Counted from the stretch's first letter, positions 8,360 to 17,032 are shown. The stretch is DNA of 64,000 nucleotides from Rubricoccus sp963708165 (GCA_963708165.1 OY970187.1:2046001-2110000); one strand, 5' to 3'. Numbers and translations: made by a program. Notes: generated by a model not told the origin, from the letters alone.

Positions 8360-8584
8360 ATGGAAATCGACCGCTGCCTCTGCCACGGCACGCTCTACGC
8401 CGATATGGCGGAGGCCGCAGCGTGCTCTGGCGCCCGGACGATCCCGGCGCTGCAGGACGATCTCGACTTCGGCCACGGCTGCCAACTCTGCCATCCGTAC
8501 GTGCGGCGGATGCTGCGCACCGGCGAGACCGTCTTTCGCGAGGTCGTGACCGAGGACGACGAACCGCCCACGCTGGCCCTCTAG
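8360..8584 (+). CDS. Small BFD-like [2Fe-2S] protein
   Basis: A 74-residue protein with CLCHG near the N-terminus and GCQLCHPYV about 35 residues later. That is the CxC...CxxC pattern of bacterioferritin-associated-ferredoxin-type (BFD) [2Fe-2S] domains, which also occur in cobalamin and nitrite reductase systems. It follows the B12 uptake genes by about 90 bases that contain three 10-mers, so it may share their transcript. A role in cobalt/cobalamin reduction is possible but unproven. Starts at an ATG with no clear ribosome-binding site. Confidence 0.7.
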   Translation: MEIDRCLCHGTLYADMAEAAACSGARTIPALQDDLDFGHGCQLCHPYVRRMLRTGETVFREVVTEDDEPPTLAL

Positions 8585-8712
8585 CCAGTCGAGCTACCCA
8601 GCCTCTGGCGCGGTAGCGGCGGCGCCCACTCTGGCTGGTCGCTTTTGCTCTGGCGGGGATGGGGGCAGGCCGCCAGAGGCCCCCGTACCTTCCGCGACGC
8701 TTCCCCCGACCG

Positions 8713-9447
8713 ATGCAGATCCCCCTCGACCTCCGCCAGAACGCCGACGCGCCCACGACCGACACCAGCGGCAAGCGCAAGCTGTACGTCGCCGTGGCGG
8801 GCAACATCGGCGCGGGCAAGAGCACGCTCACGCGCATCCTCTCGGAGTACTTCGGCTGGAGCCCGTTCTACGAGAGCGTGGACGACAACCCGTATCTCGC
8901 AGATTTCTACGCGGACATGCCGCGGTGGAGCTTCAACCTGCAGGTCTACTTCCTCTCCAGCCGCTTCCGGCACCAGAAGGAAATCGAGCGCGCGCCCGAG
9001 TCTGTCGTGCAGGACCGGAGCATCTACGAGGACGTGGAGATCTTCGCCCGCAACCTCCACAACATGAGCCTCATGGACGGGCGCGACTACGAGAACTACG
9101 CCGCGCTCTTTGCGATCATGACCGCCTACCTGCGTCCGCCGGATCTGCTCGTCTACCTCCGCGCGAGCGTGCCCACGCTCGTGCGCCAGATCCAGAGCCG
9201 CGGGCGCGACTTCGAGAACGGCATCCGCTTGGACTACCTCGAACGCCTCAACGGCCTCTACGAGGACTGGATCGAGCGGTACCCGCACCCCAAGATGGTC
9301 ATCGAGACCGACACGCTCGATTTCGTGAGCGAGCCCGAGGACCGCTTCCAGATCCTGAGCCAGATCGAGAGCCGCCTGTACGGCTTGTTTCCCGAGCCTG
9401 CCGCCTCCGAGATCGCCTCTGGCGCCGGGAAGGAGGACGAGGGATGA
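8713..9447 (+). CDS. Deoxynucleoside kinase
   Basis: A 244-residue P-loop kinase of the deoxyadenosine/deoxyguanosine kinase family, which phosphorylates deoxynucleosides for the salvage pathway in the cytoplasm. The Walker A motif VAGNIGAGKST lies near residue 28. The catalytic acidic residue is in FYESVDDNPYL, the ERS-equivalent is VVQDRSIYED, and the lid region contains RGRDFE. The length is normal (200-250). The start at 8713 (MQIPLDLRQ) is preferred over an in-frame ATG at 8659, whose extension would only translate the intergenic 10-mer. Confidence 0.88.
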   Translation: MQIPLDLRQNADAPTTDTSGKRKLYVAVAGNIGAGKSTLTRILSEYFGWSPFYESVDDNPYLADFYADMPRWSFNLQVYFLSSRFRHQKEIERAPESVVQDRSIYEDVEIFARNLHNMSLMDGRDYENYAALFAIMTAYLRPPDLLVYLRASVPTLVRQIQSRGRDFENGIRLDYLERLNGLYEDWIERYPHPKMVIETDTLDFVSEPEDRFQILSQIESRLYGLFPEPAASEIASGAGKEDEG

Positions 9448-9510
9448 GGCACCGGTGCTGGGCAGGCGTGCGCGTCTGGCGAGGGCCGTGCCTCTGGCGC
9501 CAGAGGCTCG

Positions 9511-11609
9511 ATGAGATGGGGCAGGGACGCCTCGCCGAGGCGTCCGCCGGAGTGCTGCAGCGCGCTCGTGCCACATTGCGGCGCTCCTGCTGCTCGCCTC
9601 TGGCGCGAGCGCCCAGACGCCTGACAGCACCGCCGCGCCAGAGGCCAGATGCCCGTGGCACAGATGCCGCGCGCGCCGTGGCGCAGATGCCCGTCGCCCA
9701 GATCGCGCCAGAGGCTCGGGACAGCAGCCTCGTCGCGCCCGCGCGGCCCGGCGTGGGTCGGCCGGCGACGCCCGTTCCGGCTCTCACATTCGCGCTGACC
9801 GCCGCCGACCTGCTCGCCTCTGGCGCCAGAGGCTTCGCCTACGACCTGGGCACACCGGGCCGCAGTGCAGGCCTCGCGCTGGACGGCATCGACCCCGACC
9901 GGCTCGCGCTCTCGCTCGACGGGCGGCCTCTGGCGGACCTCTTTACCGGCGCGGCGCGCCTGGACGTGCTACCGTGGGAGGCTACCGACCGCTTGGCGCT
10001 CGCGGACGCCAGAGGCGGTAGTGCCGTGGGCGTCGTGGCGGGACTGCGCCCGTTTCGTCTGGGCGTGCCGGTGACGGAGCTGCGCTACTTGCCGGGGGAG
10101 GGCGGCCTGCAGGTCGTATCTGGTACGCACGCGCAGACGCGCGGCACTCCTTTCGGTTTGGGCGGCCCTCGCGCGCGCATGACGACGACGGCGCATTTCG
10201 CCGGGCGCCAGGCCGATGGGCCGATCACGGGCGCGCGGCTGCGGCACGCGCATGCCCTCGTGCGCTTCGCCATCGCCGCGCCGCGCTGGGGCGCCGAACT
10301 CACCGAGCACTACACCGAGCGCACCGACGGCGCCCGCCGCGGCATCGCGCTGGACGCCAACCTGTACGACCCGCTGCGCGCCGCCGTGCTCGACCCCAGC
10401 GCCGAGCGCCGCCTCTTGCGCAACGAGATCGCGCTGAGCGCCCGCGTGCCTCTGGGAGCAGCGCCTCTGGCGGTGTGGAGCGCGTGGACGCGCCAGACGA
10501 CCCGCTACCGCGCCAGCAGCGCAGGCGACACGCTCGCGGTCTCCGGCAACCGCTACGCCGTCGGCGCGATGCAGCGCTTCGGCGCCAGAGGCTCGGTAGC
10601 GGGCTCCGGCCCGGTCGCGCTCGCGTGGGCGGCCCTCGAAGACGACCCGTGGGGCCGCTTCGACCCGCTGGGCGACGGCGGCGCGCGCGTCCAAGTGCAC
10701 GCCGCGCTGAGCGACACGCTCGCGCTGGGCTCCGCGCGAATGGCCGCGCAGGCAGGCGGGCACTGGCTGTCCGGTGTGGGGTTCGGCCCGGCCCTCGCGC
10801 TCCGCGCCGAGCGCGGCGCGCTCCACGCCGCCGTCTCGTGGACGGGCGCGATTCCCGGTCGCCTGCAGCAGTCTGGTTTTACGCCCCAAGCCTCTGGCGT
10901 GACCGCACCCATCGGACCCGGCGTCCTCATCGGCACCGCGCCCGACGCGAGGGAGTCGACGGTGCATTCCGAACTCGGCGCCCGCACCCGCATCGGTGCG
11001 TTCTCGCTCGGCGTGCGCGGGATCGGGCAGATCCTGATGAACCCCTCGCGGCTGACCGTGCTGCGCGACGTGAGCACCGCCGCGGCCGAGGACGTCGCGT
11101 TTGGCTACGACCGAGCCTCGGGCGCGATCACGCACCTCGGCGCCAGAGGCGCTCTGGGCTGGCGGGACGAGGCACCGGGCTTCTACGGCGCGGCGTCGCT
11201 CGCGCTCTCGGCGTGGAGCGGCGACCCGCCTCTGGCGGAGCGGATCGGTGAGGCGACGCCGCGGGCGTTCGGCACGGCGCGCCTGGGCTACCGCGCGACG
11301 CGCGTCGGGACGGGCACCGCAGCGCTCGACCTTGGGATCAGCGCCAGAGGATGGAGCGCGTTTCGCGGCGTGCGCGTGCATCCGGCCACAGGCCTGCTCG
11401 CCCTCGCAGCCTCTGGCGCAGACCGCCTGCCCGCCAGAGGCGTCCTCGACCTCGACGCCAGCGTCACCTTTAGCCAGCGCGCGACCGTCTCCATCCGCCT
11501 CGACAACGTCCTCGCGGGACTTCTCTACGACGGCGCCGCGCTCGTGCAGGGCGAGCCTCTGGCGGCGTCGCAACTCCGCTTCGGCGTGTTCTGGGCGCTG
11601 ACGCAGTAG
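9511..11609 (+). CDS. Outer-membrane barrel protein, 5' end broken by frameshift(s)
   Basis: The body (from about 9650) encodes a large beta-rich protein with a plug-like beginning (ALDGIDPDRLALSLDGRPL and a VLPWEATDRLALADARGG stretch) and a barrel ending in QLRFGVFWALTQ. It resembles a TonB-receptor-like or porin-like outer-membrane protein without a recognisable family name. A good signal peptide, IAALLLLASGASAQTPDS, is encoded at 9575-9628 in a different frame. One extra base near 9647 separates it from the body. No normal start codon precedes the signal in its own frame, so a second upstream shift is likely. With start ATG 9511 and two extra bases the length divides by three. The exact start is uncertain. 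The uninterrupted frame runs 9444-11609. Confidence 0.6.
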
Positions 11610-11637
11610 GCTCTGTCTGAGCTTGCCCCAGAGCGGA

Positions 11638-11655
11638 GCCTCTGGCGCCAGAGGC
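11638..11655. repeat. Palindromic 10-mer pair between converging genes
   Basis: gcctctggcgccagaggc sits between the convergent outer-membrane protein and Lrp genes, about 30 bases after one stop and 12 before the other, where a bidirectional terminator would be expected. Confidence 0.7.
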
Positions 11656-11666
11656 TCCCAGTGCGG

Positions 11667-12140
11667 CTACGCGTCGGCCTCGCCAGAGGCGACGCTGCGG
11701 TGGTGGTCGAACAGAAGCGCCGTCTCGATGCGCGCCACCTCGTCGCGCTCGGTAAACGCTTCGAGCGCGAGCCGCCGCAGGTGCTCTGGGTTGCGCACGG
11801 CCACATGCACCAGGAAATCGCTCTGGCCCGTCGTGTGGAAGACTTGCACTACTTCGGGCAGCGCGAGCGCGTGCGCCTGAAACGCTTCCACGAGCGGGCG
11901 CTGGTGGCGCCGTAGTACAACTGAAACGAGCGCTTGCAACGGCGTGCCTCTGGCGGCCAGGTCCACCTCAGCGTGGTAGCCCGCCAGCACGCCCTCGCGC
12001 TCCAACCGCCGCGTCCGCTCCAGTGCCGTCGAGGGCGCCACGCCCAACCGCGCGGCGAGCTCTTTGTTGGAGAGGCGCGCATTGTTTTGCAAATGCGCCA
12101 GAAGCTGGCGGTCGGTTCGGTCGAGGTCGCGCTGAGGCAT
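11667..12140 (-). CDS. Lrp/AsnC-family transcriptional regulator
   Basis: A 157-residue DNA-binding regulator. The N-terminal winged helix-turn-helix (about 1-60) reads LDRTDRQLLAHLQNNARLSN, with RLGVAPSTALERTRRLEREG as the recognition part. The C-terminal RAM domain (about 70-145) should bind an amino-acid effector and form an oligomer. The length is standard for the family. It is divergent from a gamma-lyase gene, a common pairing in which the Lrp protein senses an amino acid and controls its catabolism. Two copies of ATAGGATTC lie in the shared promoter region, one overlapping the start of this gene. Confidence 0.88.
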   Translation of the reverse strand: MPQRDLDRTDRQLLAHLQNNARLSNKELAARLGVAPSTALERTRRLEREGVLAGYHAEVDLAARGTPLQALVSVVLRRHQRPLVEAFQAHALALPEVVQVFHTTGQSDFLVHVAVRNPEHLRRLALEAFTERDEVARIETALLFDHHRSVASGEADA

Positions 12141-12190
12141 AGGATTCCGAATAGTCTTCGGGAGAGAAGGAAACTGCCGGATAGGATTCT
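12138..12190. promoter_or_regulatory. Divergent promoter region with paired ATAGGATTC repeats
   Basis: ataggattc occurs at 12139-12147 and again at 12181-12189, exactly 42 bases apart (about four helical turns), between the Lrp-type gene and the gamma-lyase gene. The first copy continues as attccgaat, a near palindrome. Helical phasing and position suggest operators for the Lrp protein. This is inferred, not demonstrated. Confidence 0.5.
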
Positions 12191-12218
12191 ACCATGTGGC
12201 ACATCCTTCGGCCAACTC

Positions 12219-13445
12219 ATGCAGATCCCACCTCGTCTCGATCTCGAAACCCGCGCCGTCCATGCAGGCCGCGAGGACCTGCGTACGCTGGGCGTCCATG
12301 CGCTCCCGTTGGACTTTTCGTCCACGTACCCATTCGCCGACCTGGACCGCGCGACGGCCAGCCTGGACGCGCTCGTGAGCGGTGGCGCGACAGCAGAAAA
12401 CCCGATCTACGCGCGCCTCCTCAACCCGACCGTCGCGCGCTTCGAGAACGCGCTCGCAGACCTGGAGGGCGCCGAGGCGGCGGTCGCGTACTCCAGCGGC
12501 ATGGCCGCGCTTACGGCTGTGCTTCTGGCGGCCAAGATGGAGGGCAAGCACCACATCGTCGCGACCCGGCCCATCTACGGCACGACGGATCACCTGCTCT
12601 CCTGCGACCTGCTCGGCGTCGAGACCACATGGGTCTCGCCAGAGGCCGTCGGCGATGCGATCCGGCCGGATACGGCACTCGTGATGACCGAGACGCCCAC
12701 CAACCCCACGCTCGCGCTCGTGGACATCGAGAGCGTCGTGCGGCAAGCTGGCGATGTGCCGGTGCTCGTGGACTCCACGTTCGCGACGCCCATCTTGCAG
12801 AGGCCTCTGGCGCACGGTGCCGCGATGGTGATGCACAGCGCGACCAAATACCTAGGCGGCCACGGCGACGTGGTCGCGGGCGTCGTCGCCTGCGGCGAGG
12901 TGTGGGCGCGCAGGCTGCGCCAGGTGCGCGTGGCGACAGGCGCACTTTTGCACCCGCTGGGCGGCTACCTCTTGCACCGCGGCTTGCAGACGCTACCCAT
13001 CCGCATCGAGCGCGCCCAATCCACCGCGGCCGACTTGGCGCAGCGCTTGGGCGCGCACCCTGCTGTGGAGCGCGTCTACTTCCCCGGCGTGGACGCCTCT
13101 GGCGGTTCGGCTCGCCAGAGGCTTCTGGGCACGCAGATGGACGGCCCGGGCACAATGGTCGCCTTCGAGGTGGCCGGTCACGCGCTCGCCTCTGGCGTGC
13201 TGCGCAGCGTTCGGCTGATGACGCCCGCGGTCAGCCTGGGCTCGGTCGACACACTGATTCAGCACCCGGCAGGTCTCACGCACCGCGTCGTGGGCGAGGC
13301 GGGCCGCGAGCAGGGGGGCGTGAGCGAGGGCCTCCTGCGCGTCTCGGTCGGGCTCGAACACGCCGACGCGCTCTGGGCCGATCTCGACGGCGCGCTCGCG
13401 AGCGCGGTTCAGATGGAAGCCTCTGGCGCTGCAGCGGCGGCGTAG
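12219..13445 (+). CDS. PLP-dependent Cys/Met metabolism enzyme (methionine gamma-lyase type)
   Basis: A 408-residue cytoplasmic pyridoxal-phosphate enzyme of the trans-sulfuration family. The PLP lysine lies in MHSATKYLGGHGD; YSSGMAAL binds the cofactor phosphate; VDSTFATP holds the aspartate that pairs with the pyridine ring; NPTVARFENALADLEGAEAA is the typical N-terminal signature. The C-terminus keeps LIQHPAGLTH and EGLLRVSVGLE. Neighbouring Lrp regulation favours an amino-acid catabolic role (methionine gamma-lyase) over cystathionine synthesis, but sequence alone cannot separate methionine gamma-lyase from cystathionine gamma- or beta-lyase. The start at 12219 gives MQIPPRLDLETRAVHAG, the usual N-terminus. 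Confidence 0.88.
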   Translation: MQIPPRLDLETRAVHAGREDLRTLGVHALPLDFSSTYPFADLDRATASLDALVSGGATAENPIYARLLNPTVARFENALADLEGAEAAVAYSSGMAALTAVLLAAKMEGKHHIVATRPIYGTTDHLLSCDLLGVETTWVSPEAVGDAIRPDTALVMTETPTNPTLALVDIESVVRQAGDVPVLVDSTFATPILQRPLAHGAAMVMHSATKYLGGHGDVVAGVVACGEVWARRLRQVRVATGALLHPLGGYLLHRGLQTLPIRIERAQSTAADLAQRLGAHPAVERVYFPGVDASGGSARQRLLGTQMDGPGTMVAFEVAGHALASGVLRSVRLMTPAVSLGSVDTLIQHPAGLTHRVVGEAGREQGGVSEGLLRVSVGLEHADALWADLDGALASAVQMEASGAAAAA

Positions 13446-13612
13446 ACGACCCTCGCCAGAGGCCATGTCTCCCGCCAGAGGCAGAGCGTGCCGGGCCTCT
13501 GGCGGCGCGAGATCAAACGCCAATGGCGTGACAACTCGGTGAAGCCCGGTTGCGGACTGGCGAACACCGGCCGTTAGGGTCCATTGTGTAGCCCTACACC
13601 GACCCCATCTGT

Positions 13613-14188
13613 ATGATTGCATTCGCCGAACTCGCGCCTTTCGCGTCCCGCCGCCCCGACCGCCTCGCCGACGAGGCGTACCGCAAACTGCTCATCCGCC
13701 TCGGCCAGTACCCCGATGCCGGTGACCTCGTGGAGGATGCAGGCGAGTGGCGCGAGGTGCGCTGGGCCGACCGCAGCAGCGGCAAGCGCGGCGGCGTGCG
13801 ACAGGTGCGCTACTTCGTCGAATCGCCCGAGCGCATCCTGCTTGGTGACGTGTACTCCAAGACCGAGTCTCCCGATGAGTCCGCGGTCTCTCCAAAGGCG
13901 AAAGCCGTGCGCGAGGTTGTCTACGACGGCGGCGTGCTCGTCGAGATCCGCGAAAAGGGCAAGACCACGTTCAAGCTCGCCGACGCTCGCGCAGAAGACC
14001 CCGACGACTTTGCCGCAGTTCGCGAGGCGCTCCGCCAGACGCAGGAGGGCATGGCGGAACTGATGGGCGTCAAGCTCGCGACGGTCCGCAACTGGGAGCA
14101 GAAGCGCCGCATCCCGCGCGGGCCGGGCGCGCAGCTCATCAAGGTGGTTGCTCTGCGTCCCGAGGCGCTGCTCGCGCTCCGCGACTAG
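13613..14188 (+). CDS. HigB-like toxin and HigA-like antitoxin joined in one reading frame
   Basis: A 191-residue ORF. The first ~80 residues resemble a RelE/HigB-type toxin: LLIRLGQYPDAGDLVEDAGEW, then EVRWADRSSGKRGGVRQVRYF and RILLGDVYSK. The last ~70 residues resemble a HigA/XRE antitoxin of the type with RQTQEGMAELMGVKLATVRN, WEQKRRIPRGPG and a leucine-rich end. The two are normally separate, overlapping genes. Here a linker (about TESPDESAVSPKAKAVREVV) joins them in frame. It may be a natural fusion, or a lost stop codon. The gene contains no 10-mer, unlike everything around it, which suggests transfer. Toxicity and regulation are unknown. Confidence 0.75.
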   Translation: MIAFAELAPFASRRPDRLADEAYRKLLIRLGQYPDAGDLVEDAGEWREVRWADRSSGKRGGVRQVRYFVESPERILLGDVYSKTESPDESAVSPKAKAVREVVYDGGVLVEIREKGKTTFKLADARAEDPDDFAAVREALRQTQEGMAELMGVKLATVRNWEQKRRIPRGPGAQLIKVVALRPEALLALRD

Positions 14189-14195
14189 CACGCCC

Positions 14196-14213
14196 GCCTC
14201 TGGCGCCAGAGGC
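14196..14213. repeat. Palindromic 10-mer pair after the toxin-antitoxin fusion
   Basis: gcctctggcgccagaggc lies eight bases after the stop of the fusion gene and marks the return of motif-rich DNA. Confidence 0.7.
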
Positions 14214-14246
14214 GGCCCACCTGGAATCGCCAGAGGCGAAACGCAC

Positions 14247-14284
14247 AACCCCGCCAGAGGCCTGAGCCTCTGGCGGGGTTTTTT
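14247..14284 (+). terminator. Intrinsic terminator whose stem is an inverted pair of the 10-mer
   Basis: An arm of aaccccgccagaggc pairs with gcctctggcggggtt around a short ctga loop and is followed by a T-run to 14284. This is a textbook Rho-independent terminator with the genomic 10-mer as the stem. It is the clearest evidence that the repeats have been co-opted at gene ends, as DNA uptake sequences are in Neisseria. It serves the toxin-antitoxin ORF and possibly, as a bidirectional structure, the convergent amidase gene. Confidence 0.9.
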
Positions 14285-14309
14285 GCTCTAGCTCTGGCGC
14301 CAGAGGCCG

Positions 14310-15899
14310 CTACCGCACGCGCACCGCGTCGGCGATGACCACGTAGCCGCTCGTCGTCCAGCGCGAGAGCATCACGCGGTTCCAGCCCGCAGAGAAGCTG
14401 TACGTGCCCAGCGTGTTCCACTTTCCGCCGTTGGCTTGCATGTTGACGGACTTGGAGCCGACGGACGAGCCGCTGGCGTTGTACATCACAAACGGCGCCG
14501 CGGGTGCGCGGTTGGACCCGGCCACCCACCACGCGTCGATGGTTTTGGTGCCCGCCTGCGGCATGTAAAACCAGAACGATGCCCCATCGGAGACGGCCGC
14601 GGTCTGCGCCCACCAGTAGCCCGTCTGGTAGTCGGCGCTGTTGCTGGAGGAGTTCCAGTTGGACGACACGGTGACGTAGCCCGTGTTGGTGTCGTTGAGG
14701 TTGTTGTTGCTGTCGATCGTGATCTCGCCCGCGCCGTTACCGCCGCCCGAGGTGCCGCAGGCTGTGTTGATGCGGTTGAGGTAATCCGTCCATGGCCAGT
14801 TGGCGCCGGGATCGGTGCGGCTGTAGGGCTGAAGCTGCCCGTGGCCCACGAAGTGGTACTGGTCGCGCGGGAGGTTGTAGTCCTCGCTGATCTCGCACGA
14901 GAGCTCGGCCGAGGCCTGGATCATGCCCGTGTTGAACGACGACTGCGAGGCGTACCCGGCGTGCTCGATGCCGATGGTGAAGTTGTTGGAGCTCTGGCCG
15001 TTCTTGTTGCTCTGCGTGCCGCCGTTGAGCGAGCTGTTGTAGCTCGCGCCGATGTGCCACGCCTTGCGGCTCTCGCGCACCAGCTGCGTGATCTCGCTGC
15101 CGGTGCTGTTGACGACGTAGTGCGCGCTCACGCCAGAGGCCGAGTTGGCCAGCCAGCCCCAGCAGCCCGCGTACGAGCCTTCGCACGTGTGCACGATGAC
15201 CATGCTGGGCGAGGTGCCCGACGGCCGCGCGCTGTTGTTGGGCGAGGCGCGATAGATCGCCGGGCCGTAGTCCGTGCTTTTCTGCAGCGAAGACACCGAG
15301 GCCTCTGGCGCGAAATCGGCTGCGACGGGGCGCGGAGCGATGGACCCCAGAATCTCGCCGCTGGCGTCGCGGACCGTCGCGCCTTCGTTGAGCACGGCGT
15401 ACACGCCGCCGTGTACGTAGGCCGACTGCGCGGCGTCGAGCTCGATCCCGCTGTACGCGGCCACGACGGGAGCCCAGGCGGCCAGATCACTGCGGTCGAT
15501 GCCGAGCAGGTCGGCTTCATGCGCGAGCCAGGCCGCGGCGGCGCGCACATTGGCCTGCACGTCTGTCTTGGCCGCCTCTTGCGAGACGCCTGCCAAGCGC
15601 GCGCCCTGGTCGAGCCGTTCGCCGCGGAGCGCCATCACGCCAGAGGCCGCGGGCATCCCGTCGAACTCTTGGTGGCCCTCCACCATTTCCCACTGCGTTT
15701 CGGCGTAGGCGATGGAGGCGAGCAGATCGGCTGGGACACCGAACTCGGTAGCGGCGCGGGCAAACGTAGTGTCGAGCGAGGCCGAGCCCAAGGCCTCTGG
15801 CGCACCCGACGCGCCGACGGAGCTCTCGCCACATCCCGAGGCGAGCGTGAGCGCACCCGCGAGTGCGAGGACGGAGAGCAGGGAGTAGAAACGTCTCAT
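14310..15899 (-). CDS. Lipoprotein with lytic-transglycosylase-like, amidase_2 and golvesin-like domains
   Basis: A 529-residue exported peptidoglycan hydrolase. The signal peptide ends with a lipobox (LTLASGC, residues ~16-22). Residues ~40-150 resemble an SLT-type lytic transglycosylase (FGVPADLLASIAYAETQWE, catalytic-type glutamate). Residues ~215-375 are an N-acetylmuramoyl-L-alanine amidase/PGRP fold with zinc ligands in VIVHTCEGSYAG and in HFVGHGQLQPYSRTDPG. Residues ~400-530 match a golvesin C-terminal-like beta-sandwich (YQTGYWWAQ and WNRVMLSRWTTSGYVV). Two cleavage activities in one lipoprotein suggest a role in wall turnover or predation-type lysis. The start at 15899 is chosen because it puts the signal peptide at the N-terminus. 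The first domain call is the least certain. Confidence 0.82.
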   Translation of the reverse strand: MRRFYSLLSVLALAGALTLASGCGESSVGASGAPEALGSASLDTTFARAATEFGVPADLLASIAYAETQWEMVEGHQEFDGMPAASGVMALRGERLDQGARLAGVSQEAAKTDVQANVRAAAAWLAHEADLLGIDRSDLAAWAPVVAAYSGIELDAAQSAYVHGGVYAVLNEGATVRDASGEILGSIAPRPVAADFAPEASVSSLQKSTDYGPAIYRASPNNSARPSGTSPSMVIVHTCEGSYAGCWGWLANSASGVSAHYVVNSTGSEITQLVRESRKAWHIGASYNSSLNGGTQSNKNGQSSNNFTIGIEHAGYASQSSFNTGMIQASAELSCEISEDYNLPRDQYHFVGHGQLQPYSRTDPGANWPWTDYLNRINTACGTSGGGNGAGEITIDSNNNLNDTNTGYVTVSSNWNSSSNSADYQTGYWWAQTAAVSDGASFWFYMPQAGTKTIDAWWVAGSNRAPAAPFVMYNASGSSVGSKSVNMQANGGKWNTLGTYSFSAGWNRVMLSRWTTSGYVVIADAVRVR

Positions 15900-15936
15900 C
15901 GTGGGTGGGGGCGTGAAGGAAAGCGCAGGCAGGGTG

Positions 15937-17032
15937 CTAGCGCCGGGGTGCCCACAAGGGGCGGTCATCGGCGCCAGAGGCGTCGGTGAGTCGAACTGTG
16001 CCGCTACCGTCGGCGCGGACGAGGTAGAGGCTGGGCTGGCCGTCGCGGTCGGACGCGAAGGCGAGGTAGCGGCCGTCGGGGCTCCACGCGGGCGCCCAAC
16101 TCGTGGTGTCGGTAAGGGCGGTGTGCGTGCCGCTGGCGATGTCCACGCTCCAGATCTGCCTGGCGCCGGTGCGCGCGAGCGTGGTGTAGGCGAGATGGCG
16201 GCCGTCAGGGCTCCACGAAGGGTCGGCTTCGAGGAGACCTGCGGGGACCGCGTTGCCTCTGGCGCCAGAGGCTGGATGGCTGGTCGCGCCAGAGGCCGCG
16301 GGCGCTGCGCGGGTCGCGCCGAGCCTCTGGCGGTCCAGGCCGTCGGGGCGGGCGAGGATGAGTTCGTCGCGGCCGCGCTCGCGGGTGAGTAGCGCCAGGC
16401 GGCGGCCGTCGGGCGAGGGGCGGAGCGCCCACTCGTCGCGCGGCGACCCGGGCAGGCGCACCGGGTTCGCGCCGTCGACTCCCATGCGGTAGGCCTCGGC
16501 GTTCATGTCGCGGCTGGACACGAACACGATGGCCGCGCCGCCGGGCGCGACGACGGGCTCGTAGTTGCCCTCGGGGTTGTCCGTCAGGCGCGCAAGTCCC
16601 TGTGCCGTCGCGGCCGATCCGCCAGAGGTCGCTGGAACTGGCGAGGTCGGCCTCGAAGGCGAGCCACGTGCCGTCGGGGCTCCACGAGGGGTTGCGCGCG
16701 CGCTGCGTCGGCGGCGTGAGCACAGTCGCGCGCCCACCTTCCCAGATCACGAGCTGTTCCAGCAGCAGGTCGCCCTGCGCGACGGTCCGCCCCACGACGA
16801 CCGCCTGGCCATCGGGCGAGACCGCCAGAGGCACCTCGTCGGATTGAGCACTGCCCATCTCGACTGCCTCTGGCGTGCCGGGCGTTAGCCGGTAGGTGCG
16901 CCGAACGCCCTCGGCCTCAGACGCGAACACCACATCGGCGCGGATCGCGCGCAGCTCCTTCGCAGAGATCGGCGGGTCGCCAGAGGCGCACCCGGCGAGA
17001 AGGCAAGCGGCGAGAAAGGCAACGGTGCGCAT
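15937..17032 (-). CDS. TolB/PD40-type beta-propeller lipoprotein, interrupted by a +1 frameshift
   Basis: About 364 residues when one extra base near 16600 is removed. The signal peptide ends in the lipobox LLAGC. Repeats of NPSWSPDGTWLAF, LRPSPDGRRLAL, DPSWSPDGRHLAYTT and PAWSPDGRYLAFASD are the WD40-like PD40 blades of TolB-type propellers. The frame shift falls between DLWRIGRDGTG and LARLTDNPEGNYEP. It is probably a periplasmic or surface lipoprotein. A perfect palindrome ggaagcgcttcc 20 bases upstream of its start resembles a LacI-family operator. It follows the TonB receptor gene in the same direction and may be its partner. Substrate unknown. Confidence 0.75.

Noticed and set aside
6536..8494. 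652-codon minus-strand frame opposite the B12 genes
   Set aside because: Shadow of two well-supported plus-strand genes.
8360..8584. Zinc-ribbon regulator
   Set aside because: CxC...CxxC spacing and the HGCQLCHPYV segment fit a BFD [2Fe-2S] domain better.
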